From assembly GCF_900114845.1 (NCBI RefSeq), contig NZ_FOUK01000001.1:1280479-1344478 (forward strand): a stretch of DNA of 64,000 bases, in the 5' to 3' direction. Shown here in pieces: positions 34,872-43,611 of this stretch. Each line of letters begins with the position of its first letter. The stretch's first letter is position 1. The notes under the pieces are model-generated. The model was not told where the DNA came from. It saw nothing but the letters and a program-made list of their open reading frames with translations, and ran no database searches. Origin of the DNA: Pimelobacter simplex (GTDB taxonomy: Bacteria; Actinomycetota; Actinomycetes; Propionibacteriales; Nocardioidaceae). The position numbers were made by a program, and so were the translations under genes.

Positions 34872-35636
34872 ATGACGCAGACCGACCTGCCGGACGGGGA
34901 GCCCGAGCGGGTTCGCCGGCGACGCTCGCGACCGAGGCACGGCAGTGGGAGCGGCGGGGGCACCGCCACCGCCACCAAGCCGTCCACGCGCAAGCGCATC
35001 TCGTTCTGGTTCGGCTGCGGCCTGATCCTGGCTGGCCTGGCGATCCTGTGCTGGGTGGCCTGGCAGTTCTGGGGGACCAACTGGCAGTCGCACAAGCGCC
35101 AGGGCGAGGTCCGGCAGGCCATCGAGAAGGGCTGGGGTGACGGCCAGGACGTCGTCCGGACCGACTTCGGCAACGCCACCGCCATCCTCCACGTCCCGCG
35201 CTTCGGCAAGGACTACGCGATCCCGGTGCTCGAGGGCTCCTCCGACGAGGTGCTCGCGGCGGGCGTGGGTCACATGGAGGACACCGGCGAGCCGGGTCAG
35301 GTGGGCAACTACGTGCTCGCCGGCCACCGGGTCACCCACGGTGAGCCGTTCGCCGAGTTCCCCGAGCTCGAGGCGGGCGACAAGGTCGTCGTCGAGACCC
35401 GCGCGGCGACGTACACCTACGTGCTCGACACCGGGGGCGAGGACCTCATCATCCCGTTCACCCAGACCTGGGTGCTCGACCCGAAGCCGGTCAACCCGCG
35501 CTCCGGGGGCACCCAGCCGCCGGCCGAGGCCGGCGACCAGCTGATCACGCTGCTCACGTGCTCGGAGATCTTCCACACCGACAACCGGTCGGTCGTTTTC
35601 GGACACTTGGTCGAGACGACACCCACGAACGGCTGA
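34872..35636 (+). CDS. srtE: class E sortase
   Basis: A 254-residue membrane protein: a basic Gly/Ser-rich cytoplasmic N-terminus, one transmembrane segment (FGCGLILAGLAILCWVAWQFWG) and a sortase domain with the catalytic triad His152 (LAGHRVTHG), Cys230 (LLTCSEIFHT) and Arg239 (DNRSVVFGH). The TLxTC-type motif and overall form match actinobacterial class E sortases, which attach surface proteins to peptidoglycan. It is flanked on both sides by LPNTGG proteins, which are surely its substrates. GAGGAGGGG precedes the ATG. Confidence 0.92.
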   Translation: MTQTDLPDGEPERVRRRRSRPRHGSGSGGGTATATKPSTRKRISFWFGCGLILAGLAILCWVAWQFWGTNWQSHKRQGEVRQAIEKGWGDGQDVVRTDFGNATAILHVPRFGKDYAIPVLEGSSDEVLAAGVGHMEDTGEPGQVGNYVLAGHRVTHGEPFAEFPELEAGDKVVVETRAATYTYVLDTGGEDLIIPFTQTWVLDPKPVNPRSGGTQPPAEAGDQLITLLTCSEIFHTDNRSVVFGHLVETTPTNG

Positions 35637-35716
35637 CGTACCACTAGGATGCTGGTGCACCGCCCGTCACCTTGAACACGCGGGTCGTTGCATGGGGATA
35701 GTTCAAGGAGGCACAC

Positions 35717-36283
35717 GTGCTCAAGAAGTTCGTCGCGCTCGCGACGCTGGCGATGGCCTGTGCCGTCGCACCCATGGCGACCGCATCCGCGGATCCGTAC
35801 TCGCCGAAGGTCCCGACCCAGACGCACATCGAGGTCGTCGTCCACGGACCGGGCAAGCCCATCACGCTCAAGGTGAGCGCGAGCGCCAACTACCCGACGC
35901 CGCCCGAGGGCGACATCGCGATCCAGGTCTCGGCCGGTGGCTCCGCCGCCCGCAACGCCCGGGCGCTCGTCGCCGCGCCGGTGTTCACCACCACCGTCCA
36001 CTTCGTCGACGACGTCGTCTCGGTCGAGGGGCCGCGGCTGCCCAAGGGCACCTACCTCGCCCGGGCCGCGCTCAGCCCGGACGACACGGACACGTTCCTG
36101 CCGTCCTCGGCGACGACCGACTTCCGGATCGGCGCCGGCACGCCCGACCAGGACGACAACGACGGCCTGCCCAACACGGGTGGTCCCGACCTGCTGTGGC
36201 TGCTGCTCGGCGGCGGTCTCGTGGTCGCCGGTGCGGGCGGGGTCGGCTACGGCCGGCGCCGGACCGCCTCCGTTGCCGTCTGA
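35717..36283 (+). CDS. sortase-anchored surface protein (LPNTGG), second of pair
   Basis: A 188-residue protein with signal peptide (LATLAMACAVAPMATASA), mature DPYSPKVPTQTHIEVVV, a beta-rich Ig-like domain, LPNTGG (from residue 151), a hydrophobic helix (LLWLLLGGGLVVAGAGGVGYG) and RRR. It uses GTG with AAGGAGG five bases upstream. It is a paralogue of the protein at 34296-34808 but lacks the two Cys. It is presumably fixed to the wall by the sortase encoded immediately upstream. Confidence 0.88.
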   Translation: MLKKFVALATLAMACAVAPMATASADPYSPKVPTQTHIEVVVHGPGKPITLKVSASANYPTPPEGDIAIQVSAGGSAARNARALVAAPVFTTTVHFVDDVVSVEGPRLPKGTYLARAALSPDDTDTFLPSSATTDFRIGAGTPDQDDNDGLPNTGGPDLLWLLLGGGLVVAGAGGVGYGRRRTASVAV

Positions 36284-36301
36284 TCCCCGCGCACGACCTG
36301 C

Positions 36302-36338
36302 ACGCCGGCCGCTCCCACCTCGTGGGAGCGGCCGGCGT
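36302..36338 (+). terminator. hairpin after the sortase island
   Basis: ACGCCGGCCGCTCCCAC pairs with its complement across a three-base loop (CTC), a 17-bp stem. It lies 19 bases after the stop of the second LPNTGG protein and before the small DUF1059 gene, so it should end the sortase transcript. No T-run. Confidence 0.8.
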
Positions 36339-36398
36339 CGTGTCCGGGCAGCGCTAGGCTGGCCGGACCAGAACCTGTTCTATCCCTGGAGGTCCGTG

Positions 36399-36542
36399 AT
36401 GCCCTCGCTGCGCTGCCCCTGCGACACCACCCTGCGTGCCGACACCGACGACGAGCTGGTCACGAAGGTGCAGGAGCACCTCGCGGCCGAGCACCCGGGC
36501 CGGGAGTACAGCCGCGAGGAGATCCTGTTCATGGCGATGTGA
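36399..36542 (+). CDS. DUF1059 small protein
   Basis: A 47-residue protein starting MPSLRCPCDTTLRADTDDEL and continuing VTKVQEHLAAEHPGREYSREEIL, the recognised DUF1059 pattern with a CxC pair near the N-terminus and a helical C-terminus. A TGGAGG-like site precedes the ATG. Function unknown. It ends 25 bases from the convergent enoyl-CoA hydratase gene. Confidence 0.8.
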   Translation: MPSLRCPCDTTLRADTDDELVTKVQEHLAAEHPGREYSREEILFMAM

Positions 36543-36567
36543 CCCCGCCGGGGTCGGGCCGCCCCGC

Positions 36568-37434
36568 TCAGCGGATCGGCGGCAGCGCGGAGGCCTTGCC
36601 GGTGAACTGCGGCGTCCGCTTCTCGAGGAAGGCGGCGACGCCCTCCTTGCCGTCGGCGATCGAGGTCCAGTACATCGCCAGCGAGTCGCTCAGGTGCGCC
36701 TCGAGCGGGTCGGCGGCGGCGCTGTTGCGGTAGAGCAGCTGCTTGGCCAGGCCGAGCGCGACCGGCGAGCGGTCCCGGACGAACGACCGGGCGAGCTCGT
36801 AGGCGGCCGGCAGCAGGTCGTCGGGCTCGTGCAGGCTGCGCACCAGCCGGCCGGCGTGGGCCTGCTCGGCGGTGAGGATGTCGGCCGAGTAGACCCACTC
36901 GAGGGCCTGCTGGATGCCGACGATCCGCGGCAGGAACCAGCTCGAGCAGGCCTCGGGGACGATGCCCAGGCGCCCGAAGACGAAGCCGATCCGGGCCTTG
37001 GTCGAGGCCAGGCGCAGGTCCATGGCGAGCGTCATGGTGGCGCCGATGCCGACGGCGGGACCGTTGATCGCGGCGATCACCGGCTTGGGCAGCGCGTGGA
37101 TCGCCAGGGTGACCTTGCCGCCGGTGTCGCGCACGCCCTCGGCGTAGGGCGCCTCGTCGTAGTGGGTGCGGAACTCGTCGGGGGTGAAGGTGAGGGACTC
37201 GTCGAGCCCGAACACGTTGCCCTCGGAGCTGAGGTCCATGCCGGCGCAGAAGGCCCGCCCGGCGCCGGTCACCACGACCGCGCGGACGGCGTCGTCGTGG
37301 GCGTCGGTGGTGAACACCTGGAGCAGCTCGTGGGCCATGGTCAGGTCGAAGGCGTTGAGCGCGTCGGGACGGTCGAGCGTCAGCGTCGCGATCCCGTCGG
37401 CGTCGACGGTCCAGGTGAGGGTCTGGTAGGTCAT
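36568..37434 (-). CDS. enoyl-CoA hydratase/isomerase family protein
   Basis: A 288-residue crotonase-fold protein. Oxyanion-hole segments are GRAFCAGMDLSSEG and ALPKPVIAAINGPAVGIGATMTLAMDLRLAS, followed by RLGIVPEACSSWFLPRIVG with the Glu at the position of the catalytic glutamate. It hydrates or isomerises enoyl-CoA esters in fatty-acid or related catabolism. It starts 8 bases after the LCP gene's stop on the same strand. Confidence 0.9.
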   Translation of the reverse strand: MTYQTLTWTVDADGIATLTLDRPDALNAFDLTMAHELLQVFTTDAHDDAVRAVVVTGAGRAFCAGMDLSSEGNVFGLDESLTFTPDEFRTHYDEAPYAEGVRDTGGKVTLAIHALPKPVIAAINGPAVGIGATMTLAMDLRLASTKARIGFVFGRLGIVPEACSSWFLPRIVGIQQALEWVYSADILTAEQAHAGRLVRSLHEPDDLLPAAYELARSFVRDRSPVALGLAKQLLYRNSAAADPLEAHLSDSLAMYWTSIADGKEGVAAFLEKRTPQFTGKASALPPIR

Positions 37435-37442
37435 GGTTCTCC

Positions 37443-38684
37443 TTAGCGGGCGGCCAGGCCGGTCGCGGTGCACAGCTTCGGCGTGATCTCGTCGGTCTTG
37501 TCGGCGATCACCTTGCCGAAGAGCTGCTTCGCGCGCTGGGCGTCCCACGTGGCGTCGGCCCGGGCCAGCGGCACGGTGCACGACTTCTCGACCTTGGTCA
37601 TCGCCAGCGCCCACTTCGCGGCGGTGGTCGGGCCGGCGCCCTCGCCGAACCGGAAGAAGTCCGGGACGGCGGAGTTGAGCCGCCACCAGCGGATCGGGTT
37701 GAGCACCGACCAGGGCGAGAGCACCTTGTCGCCGACCGCGGCGACGACCTCGCGCTGCTGCTGGACCCGGGCCAGGTCGGAGATCGGGCTGTACTTGCGG
37801 GCCCGCGCGTAGGCGAGCGCGGTGGCGCCGTCGACCTCCTGGCAGCCCTTCTTGACGTTGAGGCCGGACTCCTTGTCGCGGATCCGCTGCTTCGGGCAGA
37901 TCTCGATGCCGCCGACGCCGTCGACGACGCCGACGAGGCCGCCGAAGCCGATCTCGACGTACTGGTCGATGCGCACGCCGGTCGCCTTCTCGAGCGTCTG
38001 CACCAGCAGGGGAGTGCCGCCCTTGGCGTAGGCCGAGTTGATCTTGGAGGTGCCGAAGCCGGGGATCGGCAGCGGCGAGTCGCGCGGGATCGAGACGAGC
38101 GTGGTCGGCCCGTCACCGGTGTGCAGCAGCATGATCGTGTCGGTCAGCTCGGACTTCGCGTCGCCGGTGTGGAGCTTCTTGCGCTCCTCGGGCGAGAGCC
38201 CGGCGCGCGAGTCGCTGCCGACGAGCAGGTAGGTCGTGCCCGGCTGGTCGGACGGGCGCTCGCCGGAGGGCTCGAAGGCGACCTTGTCGACCCGGTTCCA
38301 GGCCACGATCGGGACCGCGACCAGGTAGACGAGCCACAGCACGAGGAGCAGCAGGACGAGCCGGACGTAGGTGCGCGGGCGCGACCAGCGGCTGCGCCGC
38401 GGGGCGGCGTACGACGGCGGGGCGCTCGGGCCGCTGGGGCCGCCTGGACCGCTCAGGCCGCTCGGGCCACCGGGACCGGCGGGCCGGCCGGGCGCGTCGT
38501 ACTGCTGCGGGGGAGGCAGCCGCCGGGTCGGCTGCTGCGGGGGCGGCGGCGGTGGGGACCCGGCCGCACCCGGCCGTCGCTGGACCGGGATCCGCCGGGT
38601 GGGCTCGGGGTCGCCGCTGCCGGGCTGGGATCCGTAGACCCAGTCGAAGTCGTCGCCGCCGGAACCGTTGTCGCGCCCTGCCAT
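37443..38684 (-). CDS. LytR-CpsA-Psr (LCP) family protein
   Basis: A 413-residue type II membrane protein: a Pro/Gly-rich cytoplasmic N-terminus, a transmembrane helix (LVLLLLVLWLVYLVAVPIVAW) and an LCP domain with YLLVGSDSRAG, DTIMLLHTGDG, VSIPRDSP, YVEIGFGGLVGVVDGVGGI and YARARK. LCP proteins transfer undecaprenyl-linked glycopolymers (teichoic acid, arabinogalactan, capsule) onto peptidoglycan. A second LCP gene lies at 41206-42771 and a galactan cluster follows from 45.5 kb. Confidence 0.92.
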   Translation of the reverse strand: MAGRDNGSGGDDFDWVYGSQPGSGDPEPTRRIPVQRRPGAAGSPPPPPPQQPTRRLPPPQQYDAPGRPAGPGGPSGLSGPGGPSGPSAPPSYAAPRRSRWSRPRTYVRLVLLLLVLWLVYLVAVPIVAWNRVDKVAFEPSGERPSDQPGTTYLLVGSDSRAGLSPEERKKLHTGDAKSELTDTIMLLHTGDGPTTLVSIPRDSPLPIPGFGTSKINSAYAKGGTPLLVQTLEKATGVRIDQYVEIGFGGLVGVVDGVGGIEICPKQRIRDKESGLNVKKGCQEVDGATALAYARARKYSPISDLARVQQQREVVAAVGDKVLSPWSVLNPIRWWRLNSAVPDFFRFGEGAGPTTAAKWALAMTKVEKSCTVPLARADATWDAQRAKQLFGKVIADKTDEITPKLCTATGLAAR

Positions 38685-38707
38685 GTCCAGGACGCTACCG
38701 TCAGCCT

Positions 38708-39214
38708 GTGAGCGAAATCGTGGCGGCACGCACGCCGTCGTACTCCCGCATCGAGCTGGCCACGCTGACCTCGCGCGCGCAGGCCAACCTGCTGGGCAAC
38801 ATCCACGGCGGCGAGGTGGTCAAGCTGGCCGACTCGACGGCGGGGGTCGTGGCCCAGCGGCACAGCGGCGGGCCGGCGGTGACGGCGGCGCTGGACGAGA
38901 TGGCGTTCCTCGAGCCGGTCCGGGTGGGCGACATCATCCGGACCTTCGGGCAGGTCAACTGGGTGGGGACGTCGTCGATGGAGATCGGCGTGCGGATCGA
39001 GACCGAGCCGTGGGACGCCGCGGGCGAGGTGCGCCACGTCGGGTCGGCCTACTTCGTTTTCGTGGCGGTCGACGCCGCCGGCCGGGGACGGCCCGTGCCG
39101 GCGCTCGAGCCCGAGAGCGCCGAGGACCAGCGCCGGCACCGCGAGGCGGGCATCCGCCGGGCGCACCGGCTGGCCCGGCGCCAGGAGATCGAGGCCGGAC
39201 GGGTCAGCGGCTGA
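38708..39214 (+). CDS. acyl-CoA thioesterase, hotdog fold
   Basis: A 168-residue single-hotdog protein of the YciA/cytosolic acyl-CoA thioesterase type: NLLGNIHGGEVVKLADSTAGVVAQRHS, with the conserved GG and Asp, followed by FLEPVRVGDIIRTFGQVNWVGTSSMEIGVRIE. It hydrolyses acyl-CoA to free acid and CoA. GTG start divergent from the LCP gene, with only 23 bases between; the 3' end overlaps the convergent LysR gene by 11 bases. Confidence 0.9.
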   Translation: MSEIVAARTPSYSRIELATLTSRAQANLLGNIHGGEVVKLADSTAGVVAQRHSGGPAVTAALDEMAFLEPVRVGDIIRTFGQVNWVGTSSMEIGVRIETEPWDAAGEVRHVGSAYFVFVAVDAAGRGRPVPALEPESAEDQRRHREAGIRRAHRLARRQEIEAGRVSG

Positions 39215-40085
39215 CCCCGGCCGCCTCGGTGAGGGCGGCCGCGACCGCGTCGACCGCGGCGGGCCGGGGCGGGGCGCCGTACGTCGCGAGCTGGACCCGG
39301 CGGTGCGCGTCGAGCCGGCGCCGGACGACGCCGGCGTGCTGGTGGGCGCGCAGCGCCAGGCCGGGCAGCACGGTGACGCCGAGCCCGGTCGCCACGAGGG
39401 ACTGCACGGCGACGTAGTCGTCGCTGGCGAACGCGATCGACGGCGTGAAGCCCGCCTCGGCGCAGAGGCTGAGCAGCTCGCGCCGGCAGCGCTCGCAGCC
39501 GGCGATCCAGCCGCTGGCGGCGTAGTCGGCGAGGTCGACCGCCGGTCCGGGCGCGGCGTCCGCGCGGGTGACCAGGTAGAGCGGGTCGTCGACGACCGGC
39601 ACCACGGTGATCTGCTCCGGCTCGGGCTGGTCGGGGTAGGCGAAGGTGAGGGCCAGGTCGATCTCGCCGGCGCGGAGCAGCTCGTGCGCCTCGGGCGGCT
39701 CGGCCTCGACCAGGTCGAGCCGGATCCCCGGGTGGCGCTCGGCGAGCAGCGCGATCGCGCCGGGCACGAGCGTCGCGGCTCCCGACGGGAAGGCCGCCAG
39801 CCGGACCCGGCCCGACTGCAGGCTGGTCGTCGCGGCGAGCTCGGCCTCGGCCCGGGCGAGCAGTCCGAGGACCTCCTCGCCGCGGCGGGCCAACCGCTCG
39901 CCCTCGGGCGTGAGCCGGACCCCGCGCCCGACCCGCTGCAGCAGCACGGCGCCCGTCTCGGCCTCCAGCCGGCGCAGGTGGTGGGAGATGGTCGGCTGCC
40001 CGTAGTGCAGCGCGGCCGCGGCGCCCGAGACCGAGCCGGTCCGGTGCACGGCGACGAGGGCCTCGAGGCGGCGCAGGTCGATCAT
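39204..40085 (-). CDS. LysR-family transcriptional regulator
   Basis: A 293-residue LTTR with N-terminal HTH (LEALVAVHRTGSVSGAAAALHYGQPTISHHLRRLEAETGAVLLQR) and a periplasmic-binding-protein-like effector domain (VRLAAFPSGAATLVPGAIALL, GLGVTVLPGLAL). The gene is divergent from a threonine-dehydratase-like enzyme, and a T-N11-A box lies in the 88-base spacer, so it very likely activates that gene and represses itself. Confidence 0.9.
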   Translation of the reverse strand: MIDLRRLEALVAVHRTGSVSGAAAALHYGQPTISHHLRRLEAETGAVLLQRVGRGVRLTPEGERLARRGEEVLGLLARAEAELAATTSLQSGRVRLAAFPSGAATLVPGAIALLAERHPGIRLDLVEAEPPEAHELLRAGEIDLALTFAYPDQPEPEQITVVPVVDDPLYLVTRADAAPGPAVDLADYAASGWIAGCERCRRELLSLCAEAGFTPSIAFASDDYVAVQSLVATGLGVTVLPGLALRAHQHAGVVRRRLDAHRRVQLATYGAPPRPAAVDAVAAALTEAAGVSR

Positions 40086-40100
40086 GACCGCAGCCTACTG

Positions 40101-40115
40101 ATCGACCATGTCGAT
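40101..40115. promoter_or_regulatory. LTTR box (T-N11-A palindrome)
   Basis: ATCGACCATGTCGAT is a 15-bp inverted repeat with five-base arms. It contains the canonical LysR-type T-N11-A (T at 40102, A at 40114). It lies 15 bases upstream of the LysR start and 59 bases upstream of the divergent enzyme's ATG, the usual location for an LTTR recognition site. Confidence 0.7.
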
Positions 40116-40173
40116 GGAAACGCTCGAAAGGAACTATTGGACCGATGGGTGCCCGCTGCCGGACGATGGACCC

Positions 40174-41133
40174 ATGCTGCGCTTCGACGACGTCCGCACC
40201 GCCGCCGAGATCGTGCGGCAGGAGCTGCCGGCGACCCCGCTGCAGTCCCACCCGCTGCTCGACCAGGCGCTCGACGGCCGCGCGGTGCTGGTCAAGCACG
40301 AGAACGTGCTGCCGACCGGGGCCTTCAAGGTCCGCGGCGGCGTCCACCTCGCGGTGCGGCTGACCGACGCCGAGCGCGCGCACGGCCTGGTCACCTGCTC
40401 GACCGGCAACCACGCCCAGTCCGTCGCGTACGGCGCCCGCCTGGCCGGCGTCCGCGCCACCATCGTGATGCCGGCCGGCGCCCCCGCGAGCAAGCGCGAC
40501 GCGGTGCGGGCGCTGGGCGCCGAGGTCGTGCTCGCCGGGACCAGCCTGGGGGAGGCCGCCGAGCACGCCCGGGGGCTGGCCGCCACGACGGGCGCCGCAT
40601 TCGTGTGCCCCACCGACGAGCGGATCGTGCTGGGCCACGCGACGGCCTACCTCGAGCTGTTCGGCCAGGCGCCGGAGCTGAGCGCCGTCTTCGTCCCGGT
40701 CGGCAGCGGCACCGGTGCTGCCGGCGCCTGCCTGGCCCGGGACGCGCTCGCGCCGCGGTGCCGGGTGATCGGCGTCCAGTCGTCCGCCGCGCCGGCGGGC
40801 TGGCGCTCGTGGCGCAGCGGCACCATCGAGACCGCGCCCGCGACCACGCGCGCCGCGGGGCTCGCGACGACCACCGGCTACCCCCGCACGCAGGAGGTCC
40901 TGCGCGCCCGGCTCGACGACTTCGTCCTCGTCGACGACGCCGCCATCGACGACGCGGCCCGGCTGCGCGCCACCTGTGCCCACACCCTGGCCGAGGGCGC
41001 CGGCGCCGCCGCGCTCGCCGGAGCGCGCGCCGCGCACGAGTGGCCGTCGGGCCCGGTCGCGGTCATGTGCACGGGCGGCAACGCCTCGGTCGACGAGATC
41101 GCCCGGCTCGCCGGCGTCGCCACCGCGGCCTGA
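40174..41133 (+). CDS. PLP-dependent threonine/serine dehydratase family enzyme
   Basis: A 319-residue fold-type II PLP enzyme with PTGAFKVRGG (Schiff-base Lys), CSTGNHAQSVAYGARLAG and PVGSGTGAAGACLA binding the phosphate. There is no C-terminal ACT domain, so it is the catabolic rather than the isoleucine-feedback form. It would deaminate threonine or serine, or a related hydroxyamino acid, to a 2-oxo acid. The ATG at 40174 is preferred over an upstream ATG at 40108 lying near the LTTR box. Confidence 0.88.
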   Translation: MLRFDDVRTAAEIVRQELPATPLQSHPLLDQALDGRAVLVKHENVLPTGAFKVRGGVHLAVRLTDAERAHGLVTCSTGNHAQSVAYGARLAGVRATIVMPAGAPASKRDAVRALGAEVVLAGTSLGEAAEHARGLAATTGAAFVCPTDERIVLGHATAYLELFGQAPELSAVFVPVGSGTGAAGACLARDALAPRCRVIGVQSSAAPAGWRSWRSGTIETAPATTRAAGLATTTGYPRTQEVLRARLDDFVLVDDAAIDDAARLRATCAHTLAEGAGAAALAGARAAHEWPSGPVAVMCTGGNASVDEIARLAGVATAA

Positions 41134-41138
41134 GCGGG

Positions 41139-41154
41139 CCCCGCGTCTGCGGGG
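41139..41154 (+). terminator. short GC hairpin after the dehydratase gene
   Basis: CCCCGC-GTCT-GCGGGG forms a six-bp stem with a four-base loop directly after the stop, extendable by one G-T pair. It is weak by itself but well placed, with no T-run. Confidence 0.5.
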
Positions 41155-41205
41155 TCGCGGCGCGTCGCGCCCGGTGTGACGTGTGGGACTGGTGATACTG
41201 GGCGG

Positions 41206-42771
41206 GTGCAGCAGCCCGGATCCGCCGACGCGCGACGTCGCGAGCGTCACGAGGCGCGGGCCCGGGCCCGGCGGCGCCGGCAGGGCGGTCTCGACCGCCG
41301 GACCAACGACAGCGTGCGCGCCCCGCGCGACGAGGCCGCCGCCGAGCGCTGGGCACCGACCCCGGTCGGCGTCGACGACCGCGCCGCGCGGGTCCGCTTC
41401 CGCCGCGCGCTGACCCTGATGGGCTTCACCCTGGTCGTGCCGGGCTCGGCCCAGCTCGTCGCCGGCAACCGCCAGGTCGGCCGGATCGCGGTCCGGGTGT
41501 GGCTGGGCTCGCTGCTCACCCTGCTGGTCGTCGTCGGCTGGACCTCGACCCACCCCGACTTCGGCCTCGACCTCGCGCTCAACGCGACGGTGATGCTCGT
41601 CATCCGGCTCTACCTGATCATCGGCGCCGTCGCCTGGGCCGCGCTCTTCGTCGACGCCTGGCGCCTCGGGCAGCCGCTCAGCCTGCGCCTGCCGCACCGG
41701 CGCGCGGTCGTCGGCGTCAACGGCATCCTCTGCTTCTCGGTGGCGGGCGCGATGCTCTTCGGCGCCCACCTGGCCGCCGTGCAGCGCGACTTCCTGACCA
41801 TGTTCACCAGCGGCGACCTCGGCGCCGCCCACGACGGCCGCTACAACGTCCTGCTCATCGGCGGCGACTCCGGCACCGACCGGTGGGGCCTGCGCCCGGA
41901 CTCGATGACCGTCGCCTCGATCGACGCCCAGACCGGTCGCACGGTGATGATCGGCCTGCCCCGCAACATGCAGAACTTCCCGTTCCGCAAGGGCAGCGTG
42001 ATGGACGAGCAGTTCCCCGACGGCTACAGCTGCGACGGCTGCTACCTCAACGGCGTCGGCACCTGGGCCGGCGACCACAAGCAGCTCTTCAAGGGCTCCG
42101 CGCACCCCACGATCGACGCCACCGTCCAGGCCGTCGAGGGCATCACCGGGCTGCGGATGAACTACTGGGTGATGGTCAACCTGCGCGGCTTCGAGCGGCT
42201 CGTCGACGCCTTCGGCGGCGTCACCCTCAACGTCCGCGACCGGATCCCGGTCGGCGGCCTCGGCAAGGACGTCACCGGCTACATCGAGCCCGGCAAGCGC
42301 AAGCTCGACGGCCACGACGCGCTCTGGTTCGCCCGGGCCCGCGAGGGATCCGACGACTACTCGCGGATGGCGCGCCAGAAGTGCGTCCTCAGCGCCATGC
42401 TCACCCAGCTCAGCCCGCAGCAGGCGCTCGCGAACTTCCAGGAGATCGCCAAGGCGTCCTCCGCGATGATCAAGACCGACATCCCCGGCGGCGCGCTTGG
42501 CGACTTCGCCAAGCTCGGCCTGCGCGCGAAGGACCAGAAGGTGTCGAGCGTCTCGCTCGTCCCGCCGCAGATCAACACCGCCCAGCCGGACATCGCGAAG
42601 GTCCGCAAGCTGATCTCCGACGCCATCGACCAGGCCGAGGGCAAGGCCAAGCCCGCCGCCACGGGCAAGAAGAAGAAGGCCTCCGGCCAGAAGGTCACCG
42701 GCGGCTCGCTGGGCTCGCGCAACGACGGCTACGCGGCCAACCAGAGCGAGGACGTCGCGGCCGCCTGCTGA
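41206..42771 (+). CDS. LytR-CpsA-Psr family protein with multi-helix N-terminus
   Basis: A 521-residue LCP protein. After an Arg-rich cytoplasmic start come about four hydrophobic segments (ALTLMGFTLVVPGSAQLVAG, VWLGSLLTLLVVVGW, LIIGAVAWAALFVDAW, GILCFSVAGAMLFGAHLAA). The LCP domain follows, with NVLLIGGDSGTDRWGLRPDSM, MIGLPRNMQNFPF, NYWVMVNLRGFERLVDAFGG and WFARAREGSDDYSRMARQK. The extra helices distinguish it from the single-pass LCP at 37443. It is likely to ligate a cell-wall glycopolymer to peptidoglycan and ends in a Lys-rich, low-complexity tail. Confidence 0.92.
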   Translation: MQQPGSADARRRERHEARARARRRRQGGLDRRTNDSVRAPRDEAAAERWAPTPVGVDDRAARVRFRRALTLMGFTLVVPGSAQLVAGNRQVGRIAVRVWLGSLLTLLVVVGWTSTHPDFGLDLALNATVMLVIRLYLIIGAVAWAALFVDAWRLGQPLSLRLPHRRAVVGVNGILCFSVAGAMLFGAHLAAVQRDFLTMFTSGDLGAAHDGRYNVLLIGGDSGTDRWGLRPDSMTVASIDAQTGRTVMIGLPRNMQNFPFRKGSVMDEQFPDGYSCDGCYLNGVGTWAGDHKQLFKGSAHPTIDATVQAVEGITGLRMNYWVMVNLRGFERLVDAFGGVTLNVRDRIPVGGLGKDVTGYIEPGKRKLDGHDALWFARAREGSDDYSRMARQKCVLSAMLTQLSPQQALANFQEIAKASSAMIKTDIPGGALGDFAKLGLRAKDQKVSSVSLVPPQINTAQPDIAKVRKLISDAIDQAEGKAKPAATGKKKKASGQKVTGGSLGSRNDGYAANQSEDVAAAC

Positions 42772-42786
42772 CGAGCCGCTCCGCTG

Positions 42787-43575
42787 CTACTGCAGCGAGC
42801 CGGGGTCGGCCAGCGAGGCCACCACGGCGTCGTACGTCGCCCGGTCGGGCGCCGCGACGATCCCGCCGTCGAGCCGGAGCGGGGTCAGCGGGGTGCCGTC
42901 GTGGCGGCCGATCGCGCCGCCGGCCTCGGTGAGGATGAGCGAGCCGGGCAGGTGGTCCCACGGCATGCTGCGGTTGTAGAGCAGCGCGGCGGCGTCGCCC
43001 GCGATCAGGTGCGGGTAGTCCACGCCGCAGCACGCCCAGGTCAGCTGCAGGGTGCCGAGGCCGACCAGGTCGCGCCCGACCCACGACCGCCGCGCGGTGC
43101 GGTAGGGCGCCGTGCCGGAGCCGGCGACGGTGAGCCGCTCGCCGTTGAGCCAGGCGCCGGCGCCGCGCTCCGCGACGTACGACCTCTCGTGCTGCGGCTG
43201 CCAGATCCAGCCCCGCACCACCTCGCCGTCACGCACCTCGCCCACCATGACGGCGTGGTCGGGGGAGCCGTTGACGAAGTTCTTGGTGCCGTCGACCGGG
43301 TCGACGGTGAACGCGTGGTCGGCCTCGGCGAAGCGGTCGAGCAGGGTCTTGTCGGAGGCCATCGCCTCCTCGCCCAGCACGAGCGCGCCGGGGTACGCCG
43401 CCTGCAGCGCCGCCGTGATGAGGACCTCGGACTCGTGGTCGGCCACGGTCACCAGGTCGCCCGGGTTCTTCTCGGCGACCTGGTCGTCGCGGAGCTGGCG
43501 GAACCGGGGGGTGATCACCTCCGCGGCGACGTCCTGGAGGAGCCTCAGCACAGCATCGGTGTCCACGGGTGCCAC
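42787..43575 (-). CDS. inositol monophosphatase family protein
   Basis: A 262-residue Mg-dependent phosphatase with GEEAMASD (metal Glu), DPVDGTKNFVNGSPDHAVMVG (the DPxDGT motif) and WDHLPGSLILTEAGGAI. The family covers inositol-1-phosphatase and histidinol-phosphatase (HisN) enzymes; the FVNGSP variant is common in actinobacterial HisN-like members. The GTG at 43575 is chosen over a longer in-frame start that would intrude on the divergent gene at 43612. Substrate not resolvable here. Confidence 0.88.
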   Translation of the reverse strand: MAPVDTDAVLRLLQDVAAEVITPRFRQLRDDQVAEKNPGDLVTVADHESEVLITAALQAAYPGALVLGEEAMASDKTLLDRFAEADHAFTVDPVDGTKNFVNGSPDHAVMVGEVRDGEVVRGWIWQPQHERSYVAERGAGAWLNGERLTVAGSGTAPYRTARRSWVGRDLVGLGTLQLTWACCGVDYPHLIAGDAAALLYNRSMPWDHLPGSLILTEAGGAIGRHDGTPLTPLRLDGGIVAAPDRATYDAVVASLADPGSLQ

Positions 43576-43611
43576 GGTAGTGGTGCGACGCGGGCCACCT
43601 ACCCTGGGGCC

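Noticed and set aside
39049..42315. A 1088-codon minus-strand frame across LysR, dehydratase and LCP genes
   Set aside because: Antisense shadow. LysR and the genes on the plus strand in other frames have conserved motifs; this frame does not.
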